A stretch of DNA of 18,117 bases from Hyphomicrobiaceae bacterium (GTDB lineage Bacteria > Pseudomonadota > Alphaproteobacteria > Rhizobiales > Hyphomicrobiaceae), in the NCBI GenBank assembly GCA_021775715.1, contig JAJFHI010000356.1, positions 1-18,117 on the forward strand. Direction: 5' to 3'. The notes beneath the pieces are model-generated. The model worked only from the letters and a program-made list of their open reading frames with translations. It did not search any database and was not told the DNA's origin. Positions 7,275 to 14,979 of the stretch are shown here, in pieces (the stretch's first letter is position 1; each line of letters opens with the position of its first letter). The position numbers and the translations under genes were made by a program.

Positions 7275-8618
7275 CTAGAACTTGATACGTGCGCCGGTCA
7301 TGACGACGTCGAGATCTTCGAATGCCACGTTGGCTGTATTGCCGGTGCCCTGTTCAAGGAATGTCGCGTCGCCTTCAATGTGACGATAAACGGTGTAGAG
7401 TTCCATCGCAGCTGCATCGATTTTCTGGACGATACCAAAGCCGTAAACTTCGACATCGCTAGACGAAATGTTTGACGCGTTGGCAAAGCCCGCCGCAGTG
7501 GCGACCGCATCTCCCGCGCCGACGTTTCGATCATTCGCTCCTCCGTCATGGTCGAAGTACTCACCAAAGATCATCGTTTTACCCAATGTATTGAAGCGCT
7601 GGTAAACTCCGGCTGTGATGCCGTAGAAGGTGTGCTCGTCATCAACATTGACGCCGTTAAAGGCAGCGACCTGGTTCGTCTGGTTGTCGGTAAATTGACC
7701 CGCACCGACGGTTAGATAAAGCCCCGTAGGTACGTGAATGACGCTGGCGGAACCACCAATCTGTTCACAATCGGCGTCGGTTGTACCTGTATTGTTGACG
7801 ATACAGGCAGGTGAACCGCCATCAGCTTCTGTGTTTGCTCCGTAGCCGATGCCCGCTTTGACTTTGAGGTCACCAAATTCACCAGCGTAGCGCAAAGCCA
7901 CATCCCAGCTGTCGTCTTCACCGTAAGAGGCCATCAAGTTGAAACCAGCAATTGATGGTGACTTGTAAGCGACAGTGTTTTCGCGTGAGCTCTCGCCAGG
8001 TTGAACGAAGTTGTCTTTCACCAAACGGCGCCACTCCAAGCCACTGAGGCCTGCCGCTCCGGGGGCGGTGCGGAGTTGAAAGCCCGAGAAGTAGTCTTCC
8101 GGGTCGGCATTTTTGTGAGCGCCACTGCTTGCTTGGGTGAGTTCCGTGATGCCCTGCGTTGCGGTCTCCGTCAGGCCAACGTTGAGCTGACCGAATGTTT
8201 TGCTTTTGATGAACCAAGTTGAGTAACGCAGATCGACTCCGCCGCCGGCGCTATCGTTATTTTGGTCGACACGATCCGAACGCGTCGAGCGAAAGCCGAG
8301 TTCAAGGCGATATCCAGCGCTCCAATCACTCGTAATTTTGGCTTTACCTCTGAAGCGGACACGCGAGCGCGATGTTTCGTTGGAAACTACATAAGCGTTA
8401 CTCTCGCCGCCATCGTCCCAGAACATCACGGCATGGTTCACATGACCAGAGATGGTCAACGAAACCTTGCGGTTGCCCTTGCGAGCTGTCGTGGCCTCAA
8501 GCTCAGCAATGCGCTCTTCGAGGTCAGCGCAGCAATCGCCACCGAAATCTGCAGCTTGAGCTGTTGTCAGTGCAAAGCTCGAAGCGACAAGTGCTGCACC
8601 AAGTATTCTGAATTTCAT
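7275..8618 (-). CDS. Outer-membrane porin (porin 1 of a tandem pair)
   Basis: The 447-residue product carries a signal peptide ending in TAQA (cleavage after 22). Mature residues start ADFGGDCC, followed by a short coiled-coil (ADLEERIAELEATTARKG, 31-48) and then a beta-barrel with alternating strands, ending in the C-terminal phenylalanine (ARIKF) needed for outer-membrane assembly. This is the layout of alphaproteobacterial trimeric porins, which pass small hydrophilic solutes; specificity cannot be read from sequence. Cysteines 29 and 30 lie in the N-terminal head, and 272 and 284 in a variable, Asp/Gly-rich region that looks like a surface loop. GGGG (8627-8630) is the Shine-Dalgarno, 8 nt before the ATG, in the leader CTGGGGACCAC shared with porin 2. 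The two porins are paralogues with nearly identical first 55 residues and a divergent barrel. Confidence 0.9.
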   Translation of the reverse strand: MKFRILGAALVASSFALTTAQAADFGGDCCADLEERIAELEATTARKGNRKVSLTISGHVNHAVMFWDDGGESNAYVVSNETSRSRVRFRGKAKITSDWSAGYRLELGFRSTRSDRVDQNNDSAGGGVDLRYSTWFIKSKTFGQLNVGLTETATQGITELTQASSGAHKNADPEDYFSGFQLRTAPGAAGLSGLEWRRLVKDNFVQPGESSRENTVAYKSPSIAGFNLMASYGEDDSWDVALRYAGEFGDLKVKAGIGYGANTEADGGSPACIVNNTGTTDADCEQIGGSASVIHVPTGLYLTVGAGQFTDNQTNQVAAFNGVNVDDEHTFYGITAGVYQRFNTLGKTMIFGEYFDHDGGANDRNVGAGDAVATAAGFANASNISSSDVEVYGFGIVQKIDAAAMELYTVYRHIEGDATFLEQGTGNTANVAFEDLDVVMTGARIKF

Positions 8619-8945
8619 AGTGTGGTCCCCAGCTTTACGAATGAGGTTTAAAACTTGACTTTGTAGGTCTACTTAGCACTAGATGTAGCGACACGATATG
8701 ACCAAAAAGCCTCAGTCTCACATTTTCCTTGTTAGCTGAGTCGGCACATGAATTATCGTTCCTCAAGCCTACCCAAGTGCCTGTTGGACTGGGACGTCAT
8801 TGTTTCGCTTCTTGATTTCGAAAACATCTGCTTTCTCAAACGCTTATTCCGCATTGTTGGAGGCATGACCTGCGGCTTAAAGCTGGCGCCATGATTTTTT
8901 GGCCGCCGCTGCGCGTGCCTGTATTGCGAGCAAGAAGTACACAAC
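8619..8945. promoter_or_regulatory. Leader and promoter region of porin 1
   Basis: No gene is supported. On the - strand the region nearest the porin contains the shared leader CTGGGGACCAC (+ strand 8622-8632). Further upstream, GTTAGCTGA (+ strand 8731-8739) matches one unit of the AGCTG array found upstream of porin 2 (10550-10558). A confident -35/-10 pair could not be assigned. An open frame at 8753-8947 (-) has no plausible protein signature. Confidence 0.45.
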
Positions 8946-8977
8946 AAAAAGGGCCGCTCCGAAGAGCAGCCCTTTAA
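8946..8977 (-). terminator. Terminator of porin 2, duplicate of the porin 1 terminator
   Basis: AAAGGGC (8948-8954) pairs with GCCCTTT (8969-8975), with inner stem GCTC (8956-8959) / GAGC (8964-8967). Read on the - strand it ends in CCCTTTTTG, so it serves porin 2. Its sequence is nearly identical to 7217-7248, pointing to duplication of the whole transcription unit. Confidence 0.85.
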
Positions 8978-9049
8978 CTGGAAGTGATGTTGGTTTCAGA
9001 TCTTCACGGTGTCGTAGGGGAGAAGATCGTCATCGCGTAATTTTCAATC

Positions 9050-10339
9050 TTAGAACTTGATCTGAGCACCTCCGATAACTGTCTGCCAGGGTTCAGAAGC
9101 AACAGCACCGGCAGTCGTTGTGATGTCGGGACCGTAGTGCTTGTAGTGCAGGTAGAAGTCCATAGCCGCAGCGCTAACATTCTGGTTGAGGCCGACTTCA
9201 AACATCTCGAACTCAACATCAGTGATGTTGTTGCCATTAAACGTGTTGATCGCACCAGAGTTGTCACGAACAGTGGCACCGGCTTCGCGCACGTAGTAGC
9301 CGCCGAAGAACGTTGTCTTACCGAGCGAGTTCCACTTCTGCTCAATACCGCCCTGGATGTGGTAGAATTGGTTGTCATCCGTTGCGATGCCGGCAGCCGT
9401 TAGGGTCTGGTCATTGACGTCGTCTTCGCGGATGCCGTAAGCACCCGTCAGGAACAGACCTGTAGGGACGTGCATGGCACTCAACGACGCGCCGATTTCT
9501 TTGCAGCTGGAACCGCTTGTGATGCCAGCGTCGTCGTCTGTGCACTCTTCGTCACGCTCAGTTGCTTCGCCGTAACCGACGCCGCCTTTGACTTTGAAGT
9601 CGCCAAGTTGGCCGGCGTATTTCAAAGCGACGTTCCAGACGTCGTCTTCACCCCATGCAGCGGCGAATGAGAAGTCACCGAATTTTGGTGTGTTATAGCG
9701 AATCAAGTTGCCGCGCGAACCTTCACCCGGTTCTAGCACCTGAGCGAGGTTGTCCCACTCACCAATGTTAGCGCCAGTACCTGACTGGCGGATCGCGAAG
9801 CTGTCGTTCGCGTCGAGAACGTCTGGGTTCGCGAAGTGCTTGATATTGGCAACCTGCTGCTGGGTGATGCCATCGTGAGCCATACTGGTTTCACCAACAG
9901 TGACGGAACCGTATGTCTTGCTGCCCAGTGACCACTCAGCCTTACGAAGGTCGAAGCCGCTGCCGCCGTCATCAGTGTCAGCGTCGATCGCGCCTTGATC
10001 GGCGGTGCGGATACCAACTTCGATTTTGAACTTCGCGAACCAGTCTTTCGTGATCTTGGCTTTGCCTTTAAAGCCAAAACGCGTGCGCGAAGTATCGTTC
10101 GTAAATTGGTAGACGTTTTGTTCGAAGCCATCGTCCCAGTAACCGATTGCTTCGTTGACCTTGCCGTAGATCGTCAGCGAAACCTTGCGGTTGCCTTTGC
10201 GGGCGGTTGTTGCTTCCAGCTCAGCAATACGCTCTTCCAGGTCGGCGCAGCAATCGCCGCCGAAATCTGCAGCGTTTGCTGGTGTCAGTGCGAAGCCCGT
10301 CAAAACAAGCAAAGCTGCACCGAAAGTTTTGAGTTTCAT
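9050..10339 (-). CDS. Outer-membrane porin (porin 2 of a tandem pair)
   Basis: The ATG at 10339 is preferred over an upstream GTG-type start at 10366. GGGG (10348-10351) lies 8 nt before it, and the product then begins with a normal signal peptide ending in PANA (cleavage after 23); length is 429 residues. The mature head ADFGGDCCADLEERIAEL is the same as in porin 1, followed by a barrel ending AQIKF with the terminal phenylalanine. Conserved internal blocks include GEDDVWNVALKYAGQLGD (230-247) and HVPTGLFLTGA (290-300). Cysteines 266 and 279 occupy the same variable region as cysteines 272 and 284 of porin 1. The role is passive solute uptake. It is transcribed away from an OmpR-like regulator gene, which makes it a natural regulatory target, by inference. 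Confidence 0.9.
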   Translation of the reverse strand: MKLKTFGAALLVLTGFALTPANAADFGGDCCADLEERIAELEATTARKGNRKVSLTIYGKVNEAIGYWDDGFEQNVYQFTNDTSRTRFGFKGKAKITKDWFAKFKIEVGIRTADQGAIDADTDDGGSGFDLRKAEWSLGSKTYGSVTVGETSMAHDGITQQQVANIKHFANPDVLDANDSFAIRQSGTGANIGEWDNLAQVLEPGEGSRGNLIRYNTPKFGDFSFAAAWGEDDVWNVALKYAGQLGDFKVKGGVGYGEATERDEECTDDDAGITSGSSCKEIGASLSAMHVPTGLFLTGAYGIREDDVNDQTLTAAGIATDDNQFYHIQGGIEQKWNSLGKTTFFGGYYVREAGATVRDNSGAINTFNGNNITDVEFEMFEVGLNQNVSAAAMDFYLHYKHYGPDITTTAGAVASEPWQTVIGGAQIKF

Positions 10340-10688
10340 TAGGTGGTCCCCAGTTTTTGTAACCAATTACTCATGTCTTGATCGGATGTGGATGTATCCA
10401 AGCCTCCATCCTGACGTCGGGACCATATCGCCCGACCCTGTCAGTTGCCTTTCGCCCCTGTGGCGCCGATGCAACGAAGCTGAAAAGCTGCCGAGAACGA
10501 CAAACCCTTCAATTGAAAGTTTGGATTTGTGACAATTCGCAGCTGCTTAGTTAGCTGACACATAGCTGTTACATAGGCGCGCTAATGCTGATCCGATCGG
10601 CAGTTCAAGGCGAGACAAATTGCTTTGTGACGAAGCGAAAATGCGTGCCTATCGCATGCGTAAGTTAGACGGTCGTTTGGGGTGCTGA
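10340..10688. promoter_or_regulatory. Divergent control region between porin 2 and the OmpR-like regulator
   Basis: This 349-bp gap contains the porin leader CTGGGGACCAC (- strand, 10343-10353) and GGGG (10679-10682) as Shine-Dalgarno of the regulator. Midway lies an array of three AGCTG units at 10541, 10553 and 10564. No further gene is supported. Confidence 0.55.
10541..10568. promoter_or_regulatory. AGCTG direct-repeat array, possible winged-helix regulator operator
   Basis: AGCTG recurs at 10541-10545, 10553-10557 and 10564-10568, that is, every 12 and 11 bp, about one helical turn. The last two units extend to TAGCTGnnACA. OmpR/PhoB-family proteins bind direct repeats with roughly 10-11 bp period, and such a gene begins 121 bp downstream. 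The GTTAGCTGA form of one unit also occurs upstream of porin 1 (8731-8739). The role is inferred. Confidence 0.4.
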
Positions 10689-11375
10689 ATGCGCATTGTT
10701 CTTCTCAATATCAGTGGCGGGTTTTCAGCGCGATTTTCACTGGTGTTGCGTCAGCTCGATCACGTTGTTGATGTTGTCGAACATGCAGCAGAAATGCAGG
10801 CCGCTGTGCTCACGAGCGCTTACGATCTGGTCGTACTCGACCTCGACGACGCCTCCGGCGAAACTGCCGGTTTGGTGAGCTGGGCTAGGGTGACAAAACC
10901 GGCACTAAAAATTCTCATCTGTAAGAGTCGAGAATCTCTCAATCTGGTCAGTGAAGCGTTGAGCAAAGGTGCAGATGAATTTGTGCTCAAACCGATCGAT
11001 AGTAATGAGCTTCGTGTCCGACTTTTGGCCCTCGAGGGCAAAGGACTGACGGCGAAGCAAGAGGATGTCGTGGTCGATTATGGACCTTTACGTGTGGATT
11101 TAGCATCACGTCAGGTGTGGCTGAATGGAAACATTTTGGAGCTGACACCGCGTGAGCGAAGTGTGCTGCAGGTCTTGCTCCGCCACCGCGGAAATGTGGT
11201 CAGTAAAGACTACATTGCCTCGCGTGTTTTCTCGATGGAAAACGAGGCTGCTCCCTCTGCGATTGAGATCTACGTCCACCGACTGCGCCGCAAGGCAGCG
11301 CATCCAGATCTTAAGATCAAGACGGTGCGGGGGCTGGGCTATCAACTTGAAGCTCTCCCTTTAGTCGCGGCCTAG
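10689..11375 (+). CDS. OmpR/PhoB-like winged-helix regulator with atypical receiver
   Basis: The 228-residue product has a receiver-like N-terminal domain (1-115) and a Trans_reg_C winged helix (about 128-220; ELTPRERSVLQVLLRHRGN at 151-169 and IYVHRLRRK at 194-202, ending in TVRGLGYQLE). The phosphoacceptor-like Asp51 (VVLDLDD) and Lys101 (LKP) are present. The acidic pair normally found after the first beta strand is replaced by NISGG (7-11), and the Thr/Ser position around 78-80 reads CKS. Mg-dependent phosphorylation is therefore doubtful. No sensor kinase is encoded next to it. GGGG (10679-10682) precedes the ATG by 6 nt. Divergent orientation from porin 2, plus the repeat array between them, suggests control of porins, but autoregulation or another target is equally possible. 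Confidence 0.8.
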   Translation: MRIVLLNISGGFSARFSLVLRQLDHVVDVVEHAAEMQAAVLTSAYDLVVLDLDDASGETAGLVSWARVTKPALKILICKSRESLNLVSEALSKGADEFVLKPIDSNELRVRLLALEGKGLTAKQEDVVVDYGPLRVDLASRQVWLNGNILELTPRERSVLQVLLRHRGNVVSKDYIASRVFSMENEAAPSAIEIYVHRLRRKAAHPDLKIKTVRGLGYQLEALPLVAA

Positions 11376-11446
11376 CTAGCACCGACGAATAGGTAGAAAT
11401 TATTTTTGAGTCAGCTGCTTAGTGGTTCGGATGCGTTCGGGCCGCC

Positions 11447-12223
11447 TCAGGACCTTGTCGCTGCAATCATGTAGTTGACGTCGATGTCGGAGCTGCGCGA
11501 CCAGCGGTCTGCCAGTGGGTCAGATGTCAGACCCTCGAACTTTGGATTGTCTAGGCCGTGGCTCGCAAGGTCCGCGGCGAAATCGTTCGGTGGAACGAAC
11601 CGGTCCCATCGATGGGTGCCGCGCGGCACCCATCCGAGGATGTATTCTGCGGCGACAATCCCCAAAGCATAAGATTTCAGTGTACGGTTTAATGTGGCTC
11701 CGATAAACAGGCCGCCTGGCCGGACCAACTTGGCGCATTGCCCAAGGAAAGCTCGCACATCTGGAACATGCTCGACGACTTCCAAGCACGTAACGACATC
11801 AAAAGTGTCACCAGACGACGTGAGGTCTTCGACGCGAGATGCACGATAATTCACTTTGAGTTTCTGCAAATCGGCATGTCGCTGAGCTGCGGCAATGGAT
11901 TGGGCAGCCGGGTCGATTGCAATAACATCTGCTCCCATGCGTGCCAACGGTTCGGCGATCAGTCCGCCGCCGCAGCCCACATCGAGGAGCCTCAGCCCTT
12001 TTAATGGATGGCGATTCGTTCCCATTAGATTTGGAAAGTGGCTGAGGCAGGTGTCGCGAATAAAACTCAGTCGTGCCGGGCCAATCTTGTGAAGTGGGCG
12101 AAATTTGCCGTTGGGGTCCCACCATTCAGCCGCCAGAGCATCGAAACGATCGACTTCGGACGTGTCCAGGGTCGCTGGCGCGGCCGAGTCGTTTGCGGAG
12201 GTTGTGGACGATAATCTGGACAT
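11447..12223 (-). CDS. ubiG: Ubiquinone biosynthesis O-methyltransferase UbiG
   Basis: UbiG performs both O-methylations of ubiquinone synthesis, using S-adenosylmethionine, at the inner membrane face. The ATG at 12223 gives 258 residues and starts MSRLSSTTS; an ATG at 12247 and a TTG at 12256 would add 8 or 11 residues, and none has a clear Shine-Dalgarno. The family hallmarks are visible: AAEWWDPNGKFRPLH (31-45), SAM-binding motif LLDVGCGGG (79-87), EVVEHV (148-153), and the UbiG-specific stretch NRTLKSY (179-185) followed by AAEYILGWVPRGTHRW (191-206). Length and motifs are normal. It is divergent from lysC across a 387-bp gap and convergent with the regulator gene, with only 71 bp and no clear terminator between them. 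Confidence 0.93.
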   Translation of the reverse strand: MSRLSSTTSANDSAAPATLDTSEVDRFDALAAEWWDPNGKFRPLHKIGPARLSFIRDTCLSHFPNLMGTNRHPLKGLRLLDVGCGGGLIAEPLARMGADVIAIDPAAQSIAAAQRHADLQKLKVNYRASRVEDLTSSGDTFDVVTCLEVVEHVPDVRAFLGQCAKLVRPGGLFIGATLNRTLKSYALGIVAAEYILGWVPRGTHRWDRFVPPNDFAADLASHGLDNPKFEGLTSDPLADRWSRSSDIDVNYMIAATRS

Positions 12224-12610
12224 TGGGGCTCGTGGGCGAAAAAGCATCAAATGCAAAAGGGATGACCAGCCAAATTCGGTGGTGATCCATCTTGTGGTGA
12301 TCCATCTTATATGGTCTTAAGGCGAATAGGGGACGTGGCGGGGGACGGATTGTCTCAACGAGATGCCGGCGGGAGCAAAGGGGCCTTATTCGGGGGCTCA
12401 ATGTCACGGCGTGCAGTGCAACGTTGCGATTTTCCGACGTTCCCGGTATTGCTTCGCCCGCAAGCTGGTTGGCGTACTTTGTTTATCGGTTGGCAGGCCC
12501 CGCGCCGGGTGCGGTGGGAGCGGGTTGGGCTTTGAAATTCAACTGCACGGCTGTGTCTTTCGCACGGTTATTTCTGGACATATGAGCAACGGACGGTCAG
12601 CGAGCGCCCT
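12224..12610. other. Divergent gap between ubiG and lysC
   Basis: No gene is supported across this 387-bp gap; open frames here have no protein signature. It must contain the promoters of ubiG (-) and lysC (+), but no confident -35/-10 pair was found. The notable element is a perfect 15-bp tandem repeat at 12279-12308. Confidence 0.45.
12279..12308. repeat. Perfect tandem repeat, two 15-bp units
   Basis: GTGGTGATCCATCTT occurs twice without a gap (12279-12293 and 12294-12308). It lies 56 bp upstream of the chosen ubiG start. Adjacent perfect copies of this length are not expected by chance and point to a slippage duplication. Confidence 0.9.
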
Positions 12611-13879
12611 ATGGCACTTGTCGTGATGAAATTTGGTGGCACTTCGGTCGCGGATACCGATCGGATTCGCAACGTCGCGCGCCACATTAAACGTGAGACG
12701 GACGCCGGCAATCAGGTTGCCGTTGTCGTCTCGGCGATGGCTGGCACGACAAATCAGTTGGTTGCGTGGACGAAAGGTGCCGCTGGTGAGAGCGTAGTAG
12801 AGCCGCGCGAGTACGATGCGGTTGTGGCAACGGGTGAGCAGGTGACCGCCGGTTTGCTGGCAATCACGTTGCAAGCCATGGGAATTGCGGCCAGATCTTG
12901 GTGCGGTTGGCAGATTCCGATTGTGACAACTGACGCCCATTGTTCCGCTCGTATTGCGGGAATCGATGGCGCGGCAATCAAAAGCTGCCTGGCGACCGGT
13001 GAAGTTGCCGTCGTTACTGGGTTTCAAGGTATCGAACCTGACGGTCAACGAATTGCAACACTTGGGCGCGGTGGTTCAGACACCAGTGCTGTAGCCATTG
13101 CCGTCGCTATCGAGGCAGACGTTTGCGATATCTACACAGATGTTGATGGTGTTTACACCACCGACCCGCGCATGGTGCCGAAAGCACAGCGACTGGCGAA
13201 GGTGTCGTATGAAGAGATGCTTGAGATGGCATCGCTTGGTTCTAAAGTTTTGCAAACCCGATCAGTCGAGCTTGCAATGACGAACGGTATGCGCGTCCGG
13301 GTTCTTTCAAGTTTTGCCGAGCCGGAGAGTCTGGAACCGGTCAAAAAAGGTGCGTGGCCGGAAATCGGCACGATTGTCTGCGACGAGGAAGAGATTGTGG
13401 AACATCAAACAGTCAGCGGCATCGCATATGCGAAAGATGAAGCCAAGATCACGATCCTCAGGGTTGATGACAAACCGGGCGTTGCAGCCCGAATCTTTGG
13501 CCCACTTGCCGAAGCTAACATTAACGTCGACATGATCGTGCAAAACGTCACCGCCGACGGTGCACACACCGACATGACTTTCACGGTGCCGGCATCCGAG
13601 CTGCCGCGGTCGCTTAAAGTTTTGAATGCTGCGCGCCAGGAAATTGGCGACTTTCAAGTGGCAAGTTCGGCAGATGTGGCAAAAGTTTCGATTATTGGCA
13701 TCGGCATGCGCAGTCATGCAGGTGTGGCTGCGCGAATGTTTGCCGCGTTATCGGAAAAAGGCATTAACATCATCGCGATTACGACATCAGAGATCAAAAT
13801 CAGCGTTCTTATTGACGCCGCCTACACAGAGCTGGCTGTCAGAACGTTGCATTCGACTTACGGTCTCGACGCAGAATAA
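12611..13879 (+). CDS. lysC: Aspartokinase LysC
   Basis: LysC phosphorylates L-aspartate with ATP, the first step toward lysine, threonine, methionine and diaminopimelate. The 422-residue product has the amino-acid kinase domain (1 to about 260) with KFGGTSV (7-13), SAMAGTTNQL (41-50), TGEQVTAG (74-81), GRGGSDTSA (152-160) and TDVDGVYTTDPR (176-187). Two ACT domains follow (about 278-345 and 358-415), the usual site of feedback inhibition by lysine and/or threonine. Length and motifs are those of the short LysC class, in which an in-frame internal start often yields a separate beta subunit; whether that occurs here cannot be told. The Shine-Dalgarno is weak. It leads a probable operon with ptsP, 71 bp downstream. 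Confidence 0.95.
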   Translation: MALVVMKFGGTSVADTDRIRNVARHIKRETDAGNQVAVVVSAMAGTTNQLVAWTKGAAGESVVEPREYDAVVATGEQVTAGLLAITLQAMGIAARSWCGWQIPIVTTDAHCSARIAGIDGAAIKSCLATGEVAVVTGFQGIEPDGQRIATLGRGGSDTSAVAIAVAIEADVCDIYTDVDGVYTTDPRMVPKAQRLAKVSYEEMLEMASLGSKVLQTRSVELAMTNGMRVRVLSSFAEPESLEPVKKGAWPEIGTIVCDEEEIVEHQTVSGIAYAKDEAKITILRVDDKPGVAARIFGPLAEANINVDMIVQNVTADGAHTDMTFTVPASELPRSLKVLNAARQEIGDFQVASSADVAKVSIIGIGMRSHAGVAARMFAALSEKGINIIAITTSEIKISVLIDAAYTELAVRTLHSTYGLDAE

Positions 13880-13950
13880 GAGCGTCGCTTGAGGCCCATC
13901 GAGGGGACTTCGCTGTCACAGGCGAAATCCTGCAGGATCGGCAGAGGTAA

Positions 13951-14970
13951 ATGAAAAACGATCGTGGCGACGGGCCCCGTATTGTGCCCTCGGAACCAGC
14001 GCTGCGCGTTATCATGCGCAGGCTCCGGGAGATCATGGCCAGTTCCCATGATGGCCAGACGCGCCTCAATCAGATCGTACATCAAATTGCCGGTGTGATG
14101 GTCGCCGAAGTCTGCTCGATCTATCTCAAGCGTGATGACGGTTCGCTGGAACTGTTCGCATCTGAAGGCTTAAAGAGAGATGCAGTTCACGCCACCAGTC
14201 TGAAGCGCGGTGAAGGCCTTGTTGGGCGATGCGCCGAATTTGATATTCCGATCAACGAACCTGATGCCAAGTTGCATCCGGCGTTCTCTTATCGGCCGGA
14301 AACGGGCGAAGAAGTCTATCACTCGCTTCTGGCTGTTCCCATTCAACGGACAGGACAGGTCCTTGGGGTGCTGGTCGTCCAGAACCAGACACGTAAAGAC
14401 TACTCAGAAGAAGACGTCGAAGTGTTGCAAGCGACGGCAATGGTCATTGCCGAGAACCTCGTCTCGGGCAACGTTGCCGGAGCGAATGACGACCTAGCTT
14501 TTTCAAAATCAACGTCGACGACGATCGCTGGGGAGGTTGTGTCCGATGGAATAGCGCTCGGCCACATCGTGCTGCACAGATCGCGCGTGGTTGTTAAAAA
14601 GCTGATGTCCGATGACCCGGTCTCGGAATTGGCGCGCCTGGAGACGGCGATTTTGCAACTAGGTGTGAAATTGGATCAGATGTTTTCAGATCCGAATCTG
14701 GCGGCAAAGGGAGACCACCACGATATATTTGAAGCCTACAGGATGTTTGCAAAAGACCGTGGTTGGCAGCAACGCCTGCGCGAAGCCGTCCGCGATGGCC
14801 TGACGGCGGAAGCGGCCGTCGAGCGTGTGCAAAATGGAACGCGCGCGCGTCTGCTGCGCCAGGTCGATCCCTATTGGCATGAACGCACACGCGATCTTGA
14901 TGATTTGTCGGATCGCTTGCTGCGTACGCTTACCGGGGAAACCTCAGATGCGACGTCGCCTCAAAACTAG
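13951..14970 (+). CDS. ptsP: PtsP (enzyme I-Ntr), N-terminal half: GAF plus NPr-binding domain
   Basis: PtsP transfers phosphate from PEP to NPr in the nitrogen-related PTS. This 339-residue half contains the GAF sensor domain (about 38-165; GEGLVGRCAEFDIPIN near 87-102, LGVLVVQNQ 138-146) and the enzyme-I N-terminal helical domain (about 190-330; KGDHHDIFEAYRMFAKD 253-269). AGAGG lies just ahead of the ATG with short spacing. Translation stops at a TAG (14968-14970), after which the same frame continues directly into the C-terminal half. The intact gene would run 13951-16242 (about 763 residues), the usual PtsP length. Alone this half lacks the phosphohistidine and PEP-binding domains and could not catalyse the reaction. 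Confidence 0.9.
   Translation: MKNDRGDGPRIVPSEPALRVIMRRLREIMASSHDGQTRLNQIVHQIAGVMVAEVCSIYLKRDDGSLELFASEGLKRDAVHATSLKRGEGLVGRCAEFDIPINEPDAKLHPAFSYRPETGEEVYHSLLAVPIQRTGQVLGVLVVQNQTRKDYSEEDVEVLQATAMVIAENLVSGNVAGANDDLAFSKSTSTTIAGEVVSDGIALGHIVLHRSRVVVKKLMSDDPVSELARLETAILQLGVKLDQMFSDPNLAAKGDHHDIFEAYRMFAKDRGWQQRLREAVRDGLTAEAAVERVQNGTRARLLRQVDPYWHERTRDLDDLSDRLLRTLTGETSDATSPQN
14968..14970 (+). other. In-frame TAG that splits ptsP
   Basis: The frame reads SPQN-TAG-PDDMILVAR. Homologues, as I recall them, continue here with a leucine-proline stretch before ILVAR, so TAG may derive from TTG by one T-to-A change. No frameshift is needed: 13951 and 14980 are in the same frame (1029 nt apart). It could be a nonsense mutation, a sequencing error, or a read-through codon. 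Confidence 0.9.
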
Positions 14971-14979
14971 CCAGACGAC

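Noticed and set aside
8753..8947. Open frame of 64 codons on the - strand between the porins
   Set aside because: The product has no domain or signal, it overlaps the porin 2 terminator, and its composition does not look coding.
12363..12626. Open frame of 87 codons overlapping the lysC start
   Set aside because: It has no recognisable protein features and overlaps the lysC start codon in another frame; most likely chance in GC-rich DNA.
13927..13938. 12-bp perfect palindrome ATCCTGCAGGAT just upstream of ptsP
   Set aside because: Several such palindromes are expected by chance in 18 kb, and it overlaps no promoter-like sequence.
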